NCBI RefSeq assembly: GCF_963668515.1 | Contig: NZ_OY764866.1 | Span: 62,001-126,000 of the forward strand | Reading direction: 5' to 3' | Source of the DNA: an uncultured Ilyobacter sp. | GTDB taxonomy: Bacteria > Fusobacteriota > Fusobacteriia > Fusobacteriales > Fusobacteriaceae | Length of the DNA: 64,000 nucleotides | In this document: positions 33,398 to 41,269 of the stretch, piece by piece | Layout: each line of letters opens with the position of its first letter | Numbering within the stretch: the first letter of the stretch is position 1 | The notes under the pieces: generated by a model | Database searches by the model: none | Told to the model about the DNA's origin: nothing | The model's input: only the letters and a program-made list of their open reading frames with translations | Translations under genes and position numbers: made by a program

Positions 33398-33429
33398 GAG
33401 AGACTGTTCTTCATAGCAGTCTCTTTTTT
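33398..33429 (+). terminator. Terminator of the deacetylase gene
   Basis: GAGAGACTG and CAGTCTCTTT pair around about ten bases and are followed by a T run. It lies just after the stop codon. Confidence 0.9.
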
Positions 33430-33434
33430 AATTA

Positions 33435-34165
33435 ACTCAAGTTGCTACTCGGAAGAAATTCTTATAAATTACTGAATTTATCTGAATATTAGAATCAAAA
33501 GATTTTGTCACGAATGGACACTAATAAAAGATAGGGAAATTAACACGAATAAGGACAAAAGCTTTTGGGCCATAGAGGACGCAGAGAAAAAGCAGGAGTT
33601 GCACTGAGAAGATCGATATTAGAGTCAAAAGATTTTGTCACGAATGAACACCAATAAAAGAGAGAAAAATTAACACGAATAAGGACAAAAGCTTTTGGTC
33701 ACAGAGAAAAGAAGAGAGTATCACGGAGGAGAGCGATATTAAAGTCAAAAGATTTTGTCACGAATGAACACCAATAAAAGATAGGGAAATTAACACGAAT
33801 AATAAAAAAACCTTTTGGTCACAGAGGACGCAGAGAAAAAGAGGGAGTTTCATAGAGTGAAAATAAAAATCTTTTAATTTTCAGACTGCTTTCCCCTTTA
33901 AAAAATGCCGTTAAGAAATCATCTTGTGAAATCCACTTTCATTGAAATAAGGAGGTTTACCGACTATATTTCAATAGAAAGTTAGTTCAGAAGTGATTTG
34001 ACCAAGAAAATAAAGAGTGGAACGAGTATATTTTCTAGTTCTTGTAAAATTTATTTTTACAAGTTTCATTAATTTTAATTAGGTGCCTTTTCTTTGGTTA
34101 CTTTCTTTGGGCAAGCAAAGAAAGTAACACAGGTTTTCGGAGAAATTCAATATTTAATTTAAAGG
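33435..34165 (+). repeat. Copy D of the intergenic element, tail type I, right end lost
   Basis: It starts ACTCAAGTTGCTAC, the left terminal repeat with one change. Three repeat units begin at 33495, 33625 and 33745, the first spacing being 130 and the second 120. The type I tail matches copy A nearly base for base (CATCTTGTGAAATCCACTTT through the GTTACTTTCTTT/AAAGAAAGTAAC hairpin), except for an extra AT-rich insertion of about 80 bases near 34000-34080. The right terminal repeat is not recognisable near AATTTAAAGGAGC. It fills most of the gap 33391-34279. Confidence 0.8.
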
Positions 34166-34279
34166 AGCTTCATAACTCTTGCAGAAAATTACTATATGAG
34201 ACGTAATGCAAATAATTTTGGAAATACAGCCCAAGTCAAAAATAAAAATAGGCTAGAACTAGTTGTGAGGTGATCTTTT

Positions 34280-35143
34280 ATGAAAAATACAGCCCTTGTC
34301 TTAGAAGGTGGAGGAATGAGAGGAATATTCACCAGCGGAGTTTTGGATGCATTTATAGAGAAGGGAGTTGATATTCCCTATGTTATAGGGGTTTCCATGG
34401 GAGCATACAATGGTGTTTCATATATTACCGGACAGAAGGGGAGGACCTTTAAGATGTTCATGGACTATATCTACGACCCCAGACTCCTTGATTACAAGAG
34501 GATTTTCAAGGGGGACTCTCTTTTAAATTCTGACTTTCTTATAAACTTCATGGGAAAAAAGAAATATCCTGTGGACTATGAAAATTTTTTCAAAAGTACA
34601 AAAAAATTTATCTGCGTAAGCACAAACTGCAGGACTGGAAAACCTGCTTATTTTGAGAAAAACGGATATCCTCAAAAATATTTCAATCGAATATTAAAAT
34701 CATCCTGCTCTTATCCATTTCTCACAGATACCGTAAAAATAGGTGGTGAGGAGTATCTAGACGGCGGTATATCTGATGCGATCCCAATAAAAAAGGCCTT
34801 AGATGACGGCAATAAGAAACTTATAGTCATCCTCTGCCACCCAAAGGGCTATGAAGATGAACCTAGCTGGTATCTCAATATATCCATGTTGTGGTACCAT
34901 TCCTGTCCAAAGGTGGCCGAGGCCCTGAAAAAAAGATATATCGGCTATAACGGAACCCTTTACTTTCTCGATCTCTTGGAAAAAGTAAACATCGCCTATG
35001 TTATAAGACCGGAAAGCATGCCCTTATCTGTAATAGAGCAGGATAAGGTGAAATTAAGACTTTTCTACAAGGCCGGTTATAATAAGGGTATAGAGGAATG
35101 TGAAAAATTAGAAGAATTTTTAAAAACCCCCTCCCTGATCTGA
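34280..35143 (+). CDS. Patatin-like phospholipase family protein
   Basis: A 287-residue serine hydrolase of the RssA/YjjU type. The oxyanion loop is LEGGGMRGIFTSGVL, the nucleophile lies in VIGVSMGAYNG (GxSxG), and the catalytic aspartate in YLDGGISDAIP, so the Ser-Asp dyad is intact. No signal peptide is present, so it is probably cytosolic and acts on membrane lipids or acyl thioesters; substrate unknown. The gene stands alone after the repeat element and ends in a strong terminator shared with the convergent cysteine desulfurase. Confidence 0.9.
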   Translation: MKNTALVLEGGGMRGIFTSGVLDAFIEKGVDIPYVIGVSMGAYNGVSYITGQKGRTFKMFMDYIYDPRLLDYKRIFKGDSLLNSDFLINFMGKKKYPVDYENFFKSTKKFICVSTNCRTGKPAYFEKNGYPQKYFNRILKSSCSYPFLTDTVKIGGEEYLDGGISDAIPIKKALDDGNKKLIVILCHPKGYEDEPSWYLNISMLWYHSCPKVAEALKKRYIGYNGTLYFLDLLEKVNIAYVIRPESMPLSVIEQDKVKLRLFYKAGYNKGIEECEKLEEFLKTPSLI

Positions 35144-35163
35144 AATCAAAGAGGGGGTTTTTA
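35122..35163. terminator. Bidirectional terminator between patatin and cysteine desulfurase genes
   Basis: AAAAACCCCCTC and GAGGGGGTTTTT form a perfect stem of about 12 bp around an 17-base loop with its own minor pairing. It overlaps the 3' end of the patatin gene. Confidence 0.9.
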
Positions 35164-36315
35164 TTATTTTTCCTTATAATAGTCGGCTATCTCTTTTATT
35201 GCCTCTATAGCCTCTGATATCTCTTTTTTTGTATTGAAGTACCCAAAGGAAAATCTCACTGCCCCGGTCTCATAGGTACCTATGGATCTGTGTGCAAGAG
35301 GGGCACAGTGCATCCCCGGCCTTACAGCTATCTCATATTCTTCATCTAACAAAGCACTCACTTCTGCCGGGTCTATGTTCCCCATATTGAGAGCAACCAC
35401 TGGTGTCCTTTCCCCTGTTTCCGGTCCATATATCCTGACTTTATCTATACCTTTCAAGCCTTTTATAAAAGCCTCAGTGAGCTCATTCTCATGTTTTCTG
35501 ATATTTCCCATCCCTGTTTTCATTATAAAATCAACCCCTGCTCCGAGGGCCGCTATGCCAGGGGCGTTTAGTGTCCCGCACTCTAAAAGATCGGGCATCT
35601 CCTGAGGCTGTCTCTTAAGTTTAGAATGACTCCCAGAGCCCCCTTCCATAAGTGGCTTTATCTCTACGCCTTTTCTCAGATATATTCCACCTGTCCCCTG
35701 GGGACCGAAAAGTGATTTATGCCCTGTGAAGCAGAGAATGTCTATATTCATATTTTTTACATCTATTTCTAAGATACCTGCACTCTGAGAGGCATCTACT
35801 ATGAGGAGAATCCCGTGTTTTTTTACTATCTCTCCTATTTTTTTTATTGGGATTATGGTTCCCGTCAGGTTTGAAGCATGGGTTATGACTATGGCCTTTG
35901 TGTTTTCTTGGATAGCTTCTTCTATATCATCGAGGGATATTATCCCCTGGCAATCTGCCTCTATTATTGTAAGCTCTACTTTCCCCTGCTGCTCCATTGA
36001 GAAAAGAGGTCTGAGTACAGAATTGTGCTCTAAAGATGTAGTTATCACATGGTCACCTGGTTTAAAGACTCCCTTTATTGCAAAGTTCAAACTCATGGTG
36101 GCATTTTGTGTAAAGGCTATCCTCAGAGGATCATCTACATTAAAGAGTTTGGCCAGCTTCACCCTGGTTTCATAGACCGCCCTGAAGGCGTCTAGTGCCA
36201 TCCTGTGGCTTCCCCTTCCTGGGTTCCCACCCCTGTTTTTCATGGTTTCTATCAAAACACTGTATACCTCATCAGGCTTGGGGTAGCTAGTGGCTGCATT
36301 GTCAAAATAGGACAT
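35164..36315 (-). CDS. Cysteine desulfurase / class V aminotransferase family protein
   Basis: A 383-residue PLP enzyme in the cysteine desulfurase-like group (as TIGR01977). It begins MSYFDNAATSYPKPDEVY. PLP lysine lies in CFTGHKSLFGPQGTGG and the reactive cysteine in AVRPGMHCAPLAHRSIG. Such enzymes release sulfane sulfur from cysteine as an enzyme persulfide. It is divergent from a CoA-disulfide reductase 221 bases away, fitting a persulfide-handling neighbourhood. The ATG at 36315 has GAGG eight bases upstream; a GTG three codons earlier overlaps that site. A dedicated scaffold partner is not adjacent. Confidence 0.9.
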   Translation of the reverse strand: MSYFDNAATSYPKPDEVYSVLIETMKNRGGNPGRGSHRMALDAFRAVYETRVKLAKLFNVDDPLRIAFTQNATMSLNFAIKGVFKPGDHVITTSLEHNSVLRPLFSMEQQGKVELTIIEADCQGIISLDDIEEAIQENTKAIVITHASNLTGTIIPIKKIGEIVKKHGILLIVDASQSAGILEIDVKNMNIDILCFTGHKSLFGPQGTGGIYLRKGVEIKPLMEGGSGSHSKLKRQPQEMPDLLECGTLNAPGIAALGAGVDFIMKTGMGNIRKHENELTEAFIKGLKGIDKVRIYGPETGERTPVVALNMGNIDPAEVSALLDEEYEIAVRPGMHCAPLAHRSIGTYETGAVRFSFGYFNTKKEISEAIEAIKEIADYYKEK

Positions 36316-36446
36316 TTTTTTCACCTCGTTATTTTTTGTTTTAATGCTATAATAAATATATCATACAAAGTTTAAAGGAACTTTTTAAAAAAATAGAATA
36401 TTTTTTATGTTTCTATTTCAATTAAATTACTTATTTTTATGGATTC

Positions 36447-36474
36447 GTTACTTTTATCTTGATAGAAAAGTAAC
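36447..36474 (+). repeat. Solitary GTTACTTTT hairpin module
   Basis: GTTACTTTTATC and GATAGAAAAGTAAC form a hairpin closely matching the distal hairpin of the long intergenic elements (GTTACTTTTCTT/AAGAAAAGTAAC), with a preceding GGATTC. It lies between divergent cysteine desulfurase and CoADR genes. It may be a remnant of an element or an independently mobile hairpin. Confidence 0.6.
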
Positions 36475-36536
36475 AGATATTTAATCCATCAACTCATTAT
36501 AACATCAAAACATATAAAAATTTGGAGGTTTTTTTC

Positions 36537-37874
36537 ATGAAAATTATAATTATAGGGGGAGTAGCTGCAGGTATGAGTGCCGCTTCCAAAGCCAAAAGAA
36601 CACTTAAAGATGCTGAAATTACCGTGTATGAAAAAACTGACGTTATCTCATGGGGTGCCTGCGGACTTCCCTATTATATAGGGGGATTTTTCCAGAGTAC
36701 CGACAATATGATGGCTAGATCAATAGAAAAATTCAGAGAATCAGGAATCGATGTAAAAATAAAGCACGAGGTATTATCAGTTGATCATGTCAATAAAATA
36801 ATAAAAATAAAAAACCTGGTGAATGGTGAATTCTTTGAAGATTCCTATGATAAGCTCATGGTAGCCACAGGGGCCAGTGCCATAATACCGCCCATCAAAA
36901 ATGTAAAAATTGAAAATGTATTCACACTGAAGGAATTCCAGGACGGGGTGGATCTAAAGGAGGCCGTCTCTAAGGAGGAAAATAAGAATGTCGTATTAAT
37001 AGGTGCAGGTTATATAGGTATAGAGGCTATAGAGGCTATGCACCATCTTGGGAAAAGTGTTAGAGTTATTCAGTTGGACGACAGGGTACTTCCCGAGAGT
37101 TTCGATAAAGAGATCACCGATCTTATGGAGGAGGAGATTCTTTCTTACCAGAATATCAGTCTTCACCTCAGCGAAACTGTAAAGGAGTTAAAGGGAGAAA
37201 AAAAAGTAAAGGCTGTCATAACCGACAAGGGGATCTATGAGGCAGAAATAGTGATAATAGCAACTGGTGTAAGACCAAATACAGATTTTATAAAAGAAAC
37301 CGGGATAGAAATGCTAAAAAACGGTGCCATCATAATCGACAAGCAAGGGAGATCAAGTATTGAAGACATTTACTCTGCAGGAGATTGTGCCACAGTACCT
37401 CACAGGGTGAAAAATGAAAATGTCTACATCCCCCTTGCAACTACGGCAAATAAAATCGGAAGAGTGGTGGGAGAAAATCTGGCTGGAAAAAACAGCCATT
37501 TCTTTGGAACCCTAGGATCTGCCGCAGTAAAAGTATTGGACTTAGAGGCAGGGAGAACTGGAATATCTGAAACTGATGCTAAGAATATGAATATAGATTA
37601 CGGTGTCGTATTTATAAAAGATAAAAATCAGACAAATTATTATCCTGGACAGGAGAATATATATATTAAGTTGATATATGAAAAAGATTCAAAGGTTATC
37701 CTAGGAGGGCAGATAATAGGAAAAAAAGGAGCGGTCCTTCGTATAGATGTCATCGCAGCTGCTATACATAACAAAATGACCACAGAGGATCTGGGGATGC
37801 TTGACCTCTGCTATGCACCACCTTTTGCAAGAACTTGGGATGCTCTGAATATTGCAGGAAATGTAGCCAAATAA
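36537..37874 (+). CDS. CoA-disulfide reductase-like FAD/NAD(P)H oxidoreductase
   Basis: A 445-residue single-cysteine disulfide reductase, paralogous to the first domain of the 6417-8891 protein but without added rhodanese, TusA or DsrE domains. FAD motif IGGVAAGMSAASKAKR, redox cysteine in SWGACGLPYYIGG, NAD motif LIGAGYIGIEA and the dimer-domain LDLCYAPPFARTWD are visible. It may reduce CoA disulfide or CoA persulfide, or act as an H2O-forming NADH oxidase; sequence does not separate these. The start at 36537 has GGAGG eight bases upstream. Monocistronic. Confidence 0.9.
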   Translation: MKIIIIGGVAAGMSAASKAKRTLKDAEITVYEKTDVISWGACGLPYYIGGFFQSTDNMMARSIEKFRESGIDVKIKHEVLSVDHVNKIIKIKNLVNGEFFEDSYDKLMVATGASAIIPPIKNVKIENVFTLKEFQDGVDLKEAVSKEENKNVVLIGAGYIGIEAIEAMHHLGKSVRVIQLDDRVLPESFDKEITDLMEEEILSYQNISLHLSETVKELKGEKKVKAVITDKGIYEAEIVIIATGVRPNTDFIKETGIEMLKNGAIIIDKQGRSSIEDIYSAGDCATVPHRVKNENVYIPLATTANKIGRVVGENLAGKNSHFFGTLGSAAVKVLDLEAGRTGISETDAKNMNIDYGVVFIKDKNQTNYYPGQENIYIKLIYEKDSKVILGGQIIGKKGAVLRIDVIAAAIHNKMTTEDLGMLDLCYAPPFARTWDALNIAGNVAK

Positions 37875-38002
37875 AAAAAGAAGCTAGGGCTTCTCATATA
37901 TTTTTGGTGTTAATATGTATTCAGAATATTAATTTCTTGCAAACACTATGTAAAGCTATTAAATAAATTGAACATAAAAAAAATATTTTTCCAAAAAAAA
38001 TT

Positions 38003-38039
38003 AAAAAGCCCACTTATATTTTAATATAAATGAGCTTTT
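38003..38039 (-). terminator. Terminator of the small leader-like unit
   Basis: On the minus strand AAAGCTCATTTATATT and AATATAAGTGGGCTTT form a long stem (one or two G-T or mismatched pairs), followed by TTAATTTTTTTT. It ends the short leftward unit that begins near 38165. Confidence 0.8.
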
Positions 38040-38041
38040 AT

Positions 38042-38072
38042 CGGGGGGGAATCAGAACTCCCCCGTTCTGAT
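38042..38072 (-). promoter_or_regulatory. Two mutually exclusive perfect hairpins
   Basis: ATCAGAAC/GTTCTGAT (8 bp around a C-rich six-base loop) and CGGGGG/CCCCCG (6 bp) share bases, so only one can form at a time. They sit between the mini-ORF at 38121-38165 and the terminator at 38003-38039 of the same strand. The layout resembles an attenuator or RNA switch, but no downstream gene on that strand lies before the terminator. Confidence 0.5.
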
Positions 38073-38120
38073 CATGAGAGGAAATAAGATGGAACTACTT
38101 TAGGAGGGATGAATAAATGA

Positions 38121-38165
38121 TTAAATGAAAGATGAAAATGATATTACGAGAATAATTTTTTTCAT
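38121..38165 (-). CDS. Possible 14-residue leader peptide or truncated gene
   Basis: A perfect AGGAGG lies seven bases before an ATG encoding MKKIILVISFSSFI and a stop. The peptide looks like the first half of a signal sequence, so it may be the remains of a secreted protein gene or a true micropeptide or leader. It is followed by alternative hairpins and a terminator on the same strand. No homologue is known to me. Confidence 0.35.
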   Translation of the reverse strand: MKKIILVISFSSFI

Positions 38166-38315
38166 TTTTCTACCTCCTAAATCTCTTTCCATTTTGATAA
38201 GATTTCCAAACCGGCTACAATATCCAAAGTTAATGAAAACAGGTACTATCAGATAAAAAATAAGAAACTTGCCCCTTTAAATTAACTGCCGTTTAATTTT
38301 TATTTCCAATAAAAA

Positions 38316-38348
38316 AAGACTCCCTAAGCATGGCATTCAGAGAGTCTT
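38316..38348 (-). terminator. Terminator of the tandem small-protein operon
   Basis: On the minus strand AAGACTCTCT and AGGGAGTCTT flank a stem-loop (AATGCCATGCTT interior) and are followed by TTTTTTTATT. It lies about 80 bases past the last of the three 48-residue genes. Confidence 0.85.
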
Positions 38349-38426
38349 AAATTATAAAATTTTGATTTAACAAGAGATGCTCACTTCCCTTCATACTAGT
38401 TTTTATACGCACAAAGTTTTCAAATC

Positions 38427-38573
38427 CTAAAAATTAAAAACTATATCTTCGTAAGAATCTCCCGCTTCATAAAGGCTGTCCCAATCTACATTGGTTTTCA
38501 AAACTTCATATCTGTTCTTCTCAACATACGACATATACTCACAAAATTTCTCATAATCCATATTCTTCTTCAT
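38427..38573 (-). CDS. 48-residue acidic protein, tandem copy 1
   Basis: A 48-residue protein with no recognised family. It contains DYEKFCEYMSYVEKNRYEVL, then TNVDWDSLYEAGDSYEDIVF and NF at the end. GGGAGG lies seven bases before the ATG. It is almost identical to copy 2 (about two residue changes, K/D and G/E), and the non-coding spacer is also conserved. No membrane segment or signal peptide is present. It is probably helical in the first half and strongly acidic in the second. Function unknown. Confidence 0.75.
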   Translation of the reverse strand: MKKNMDYEKFCEYMSYVEKNRYEVLKTNVDWDSLYEAGDSYEDIVFNF

Positions 38574-38607
38574 AATTATTCCTCCCTTTTCACAATCAGA
38601 GTGTATA

Positions 38608-38754
38608 CTAAAAGTTAAAAACTATATCCTCATAAGAATCTTCCGCTTCATAAAGGCTGTCCCAATCTACATTGGTTTTCAAAACTTCATATCTGTCCTT
38701 CTCAACATACGACATATACTCACAAAATTTCTCATAATCCATATTCTTCTTCAT
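38608..38754 (-). CDS. 48-residue acidic protein, tandem copy 2
   Basis: The middle member of three paralogous genes spaced exactly 181 bp apart. It contains EKFCEYMSYVEKDRYEVLKT and NVDWDSLYEAEDSYEDIVF. A GGGAGG site precedes the ATG. Coding and intergenic DNA are nearly identical to copy 1, showing a recent 181-bp tandem duplication, while the reading frame is intact in both, which suggests that both products are made. Function unknown. Confidence 0.75.
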   Translation of the reverse strand: MKKNMDYEKFCEYMSYVEKDRYEVLKTNVDWDSLYEAEDSYEDIVFNF

Positions 38755-38788
38755 AACTATTCCTCCCTTTTCACAATCAGAGTGTATA

Positions 38789-38935
38789 CTAAAAATTAAA
38801 AACTATATCCTCATAAGAATCTTCACTTTCGTAAAGTTTGTCCCAATCTATATTGTTTTCCAAAACTTTGTACTTCTCTTTCTCCAGAAGAGACAGGTAT
38901 TCATGTATTTTTTTTAGGTCATCATTATTTTTCAT
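38789..38935 (-). CDS. 48-residue acidic protein, tandem copy 3 (diverged, promoter-proximal)
   Basis: The first gene of the three-gene set: MKNNDDLKKIHEYLSLLEKE then KYKVLENNIDWDKLYESEDS and YEDIVFNF. It differs from copies 1 and 2 at about 40 percent of N-terminal positions, while the C-terminal DSYEDIVFNF is unchanged, which marks that end as the conserved functional part. AAGGAGG lies eight bases before the ATG at 38935; a longer in-frame start has no ribosome site. A promoter lies at 38981-39008. Confidence 0.78.
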   Translation of the reverse strand: MKNNDDLKKIHEYLSLLEKEKYKVLENNIDWDKLYESEDSYEDIVFNF

Positions 38936-38980
38936 GACGGCTACCTCCTTAAATAATTTTTTATTTCTTCTTATGTAAAG

Positions 38981-39008
38981 AGTATAGCACGCCAAATTGA
39001 ATTCACAA
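38981..39008 (-). promoter_or_regulatory. Promoter of the tandem small-protein operon
   Basis: On the minus strand TTGTGA (39003-39008) and TATACT (38981-38986) are separated by 16 bases, about 45 bases upstream of the first of the three small genes. Confidence 0.6.
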
Positions 39009-39063
39009 AATATATATTATTTCAAAAAACTATATATTCTATATATGTTTAGTCGCTAAATGT

Positions 39064-39753
39064 TTATTTTATTGATTTATCCGCTATTACAATTGCCGCT
39101 GCTGCCTCAATAAATACGTCCATCACTGCAGCAATACATGGATATTTTAGTTCTTTATTGGGAGAAAAAGTTACCAATACTCTATTTGGATAAGACTGTG
39201 CTGTCAGAGCAGTCACCTTGGTAGATTTTATTCCCATACCAAATTGAATGGCCTCTATCTCTGAAACAGTTGAAAAAATGAGTTTGGATAAATCTGCCTT
39301 TATGAGGTTCATATCCACTTCTACAGGAAGAGAGCATTCTACAGTCCCACCAAAGGAGTCTTTAGTCATTATCATCTTTTGAATTCCAATTTTTATATAT
39401 TCACTGTTCTTTTCATTGGTGCTTATACCGCCTATATCAATGGTTTTCCCTTCTATATTGCCCTCAATCAACTTTTTGGCCAGTACACCAGCCAAGATAA
39501 GTGCTGATATAACATCACCTTTCTTGTACTGAAACTCTATATCCTTACCTGTGGTTTTTTCATCTACTATCCCTGAAACCACATCTATCTCTTCCTCAGG
39601 ATCTGTTGTGACTCCTTCCATCTCTCTTCTGGCTAGGTCTTTGCCAAAGTCCACAGCAGTAATATCTACCCCACCAGGAACTCCAGAAACTACTAAGTCC
39701 ACCCCATCGGAATTTTCCGTTATATTTATTCTGAATCTCTCTCCAAACAACAT
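39064..39753 (-). CDS. Shortened chorismate-synthase-like protein lacking catalytic motifs
   Basis: A 229-residue protein. The N-terminus FGERFRINITENSDGVDLVV with SGVPGGVDITAVDFGKDLA and VSGIVDEKTTGKDIEF follows chorismate synthase (AroC) order (FG..F....GESHG..., DGVPAG, SGV..GKTTG.PI). The later KDSFGGTVECSLPV, EAIQFGMGIKSTKVTA and YPCIAAVMDVFIEAAAAIVI match the AroC C-terminal half. Real AroC is about 360 residues. Missing here are the active-site histidine of GESHG (replaced by ENSDG), the RPGHAD and GGRSSARET blocks that bind FMN and substrate, and the NNAGGI.GG loop. It is therefore unlikely to make chorismate. The gene is intact with a good GGAGG, so it is probably a repurposed paralogue of unknown role. 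Confidence 0.75.
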   Translation of the reverse strand: MLFGERFRINITENSDGVDLVVSGVPGGVDITAVDFGKDLARREMEGVTTDPEEEIDVVSGIVDEKTTGKDIEFQYKKGDVISALILAGVLAKKLIEGNIEGKTIDIGGISTNEKNSEYIKIGIQKMIMTKDSFGGTVECSLPVEVDMNLIKADLSKLIFSTVSEIEAIQFGMGIKSTKVTALTAQSYPNRVLVTFSPNKELKYPCIAAVMDVFIEAAAAIVIADKSIK

Positions 39754-39880
39754 CTTTGCCCTCCTGTAATTTTAATAATATTATTAAAGCATTATACAGC
39801 AAAATAAAGTTTTTTCAAAGTATAACCAGTTCTTAACTCTCAGACGAAAAAATCACAAAATTTTTCTGAAAACAAAAAAA

Positions 39881-39905
39881 GAGTGGATTTTCTATAAATC
39901 CACTC
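39881..39905 (-). terminator. Terminator of ugd / EPS locus
   Basis: GAGTGGATTT and AAATCCACTC form a perfect stem with a short loop; on the minus strand it is followed by TTTTTTTG. It lies about 55 bases downstream of ugd. Confidence 0.9.
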
Positions 39906-39958
39906 TCTAAAATTAGTATCTTAAAAAGAAAATAATTAAATATCTTTTTAATACTTTA

Positions 39959-41125
39959 CTAATCTCTCTTATACAAATCTCTTGTGTAAACTTTTTCTTC
40001 CACATCTGCCAACTCATCTGACAGTCTGTTTGTAACAATGACGTCTGATATAGCCTTAAACTCATCTAAATCTTTAATAACCTTTGAATTGAAAAAATCA
40101 TCCTCTTTCAGTGCAGGCTCGTATATCACCACTTCTACACCCTTGGCCTTGATTCTTTTCATGATCCCCTGCACTGCAGAATCCCTAAAGTTGTCAGAAT
40201 CTGTCTTCATTGTCAGCCTATATATCCCCACAGTTTTAGGCTCTCTTTTTAAGATCATCTCAGCTATATGGTCTTTTCTCGTTGTATTGGCATCTACTAT
40301 TGCACCGATTATATTGTTTGGTACGCTGTCATAGTTTGCCCTGAGCTGTTTTGTATCCTTCGGCAGGCAGTATCCGCCGTATCCGAATGAAGGGTTATTG
40401 TAGTGAGAACCTATCCTAGGATCAAGACTTACACCTTCGATAATCTGCTTTGTATCCAAGCCTCTATGTTCTGCATAGGTATCCAGTTCATTGAAATAAG
40501 ATACCCTCATGGCAAGGTAAGTGTTTGAAAAGAGCTTTACCGCCTCTGCTTCTGTGGAATTAGTAAACAGCACAGGAATATCTTTTTTTACAGCACCCTC
40601 TACTAAAAGTCCTGCAAACTTTTCGGCTCTCTCTGATTTCTCGCCAACTATTATTCTGGAAGGATACAGGTTATCATAAAGAGCCTTTCCCTCTCTCAAA
40701 AATTCAGGAGAAAAAATAATGTTGTCAGTCTCAAACATCTCCCTTACCTTCTCTGTATACCCAACAGGCACTGTAGACTTTACTATCATAGTTGCTTCCG
40801 GATTTATAGCTAGTACATTGGCTATTACAGCTTCCACTGTCCTGGTATTAAAATAGTTCTTCTCAGGATCATAGTTTGTAGGTGTTGAAATAATTACATA
40901 TTCAGCTCCCTCATAGGCCTTGTATGTATCTGTGGTAGCTACAAGGTTTAACTCTTTATTGACAAGAAAATCCTCTATCTCAGTATCCACTATAGGTGAC
41001 TTTCTTTGATTTATCATATCAACTTTTTCCTGTATTATATCAAGAGCCACCACTTCATTGTTTTGAGCCAATAACACTGCATTTGACAGTCCCACATATC
41101 CAGTCCCTGCTACACATATTTTCAT
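39959..41125 (-). CDS. ugd: UDP-glucose 6-dehydrogenase
   Basis: A 388-residue NAD-dependent enzyme that oxidises UDP-glucose to UDP-glucuronate for capsule or EPS. The Rossmann motif [24 protein letters not shown], and the catalytic cysteine in [16 protein letters not shown] are present. Length and closeness to the E. coli/Klebsiella-type short Ugd are normal. It lies 145 bases downstream of the glycosyltransferase genes on the same strand, so it either ends the EPS operon or has its own promoter. It implies uronic acid in the polymer. Confidence 0.95.
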   Translation of the reverse strand: MKICVAGTGYVGLSNAVLLAQNNEVVALDIIQEKVDMINQRKSPIVDTEIEDFLVNKELNLVATTDTYKAYEGAEYVIISTPTNYDPEKNYFNTRTVEAVIANVLAINPEATMIVKSTVPVGYTEKVREMFETDNIIFSPEFLREGKALYDNLYPSRIIVGEKSERAEKFAGLLVEGAVKKDIPVLFTNSTEAEAVKLFSNTYLAMRVSYFNELDTYAEHRGLDTKQIIEGVSLDPRIGSHYNNPSFGYGGYCLPKDTKQLRANYDSVPNNIIGAIVDANTTRKDHIAEMILKREPKTVGIYRLTMKTDSDNFRDSAVQGIMKRIKAKGVEVVIYEPALKEDDFFNSKVIKDLDEFKAISDVIVTNRLSDELADVEEKVYTRDLYKRD

Positions 41126-41269
41126 TATTTTTTTCTCCTTTTTCCTAATTTTTAATGTAGAATTTTTTTTTGTTACAGATTTGACAGATTACAAGGATTA
41201 AAAATAGTTTCAAAATTCCCTTTATATGCTGATTCTTTAGTTTACTACATGAGTAATCTATTAAACATC

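Noticed and set aside
38125..38256. Plus-strand 43-codon frame opposite the mini-ORF
   Set aside because: Its start lies in a run of overlapping ATG/TGA triplets and its peptide looks like AT-rich noise; the minus strand has the better ribosome site and terminator.
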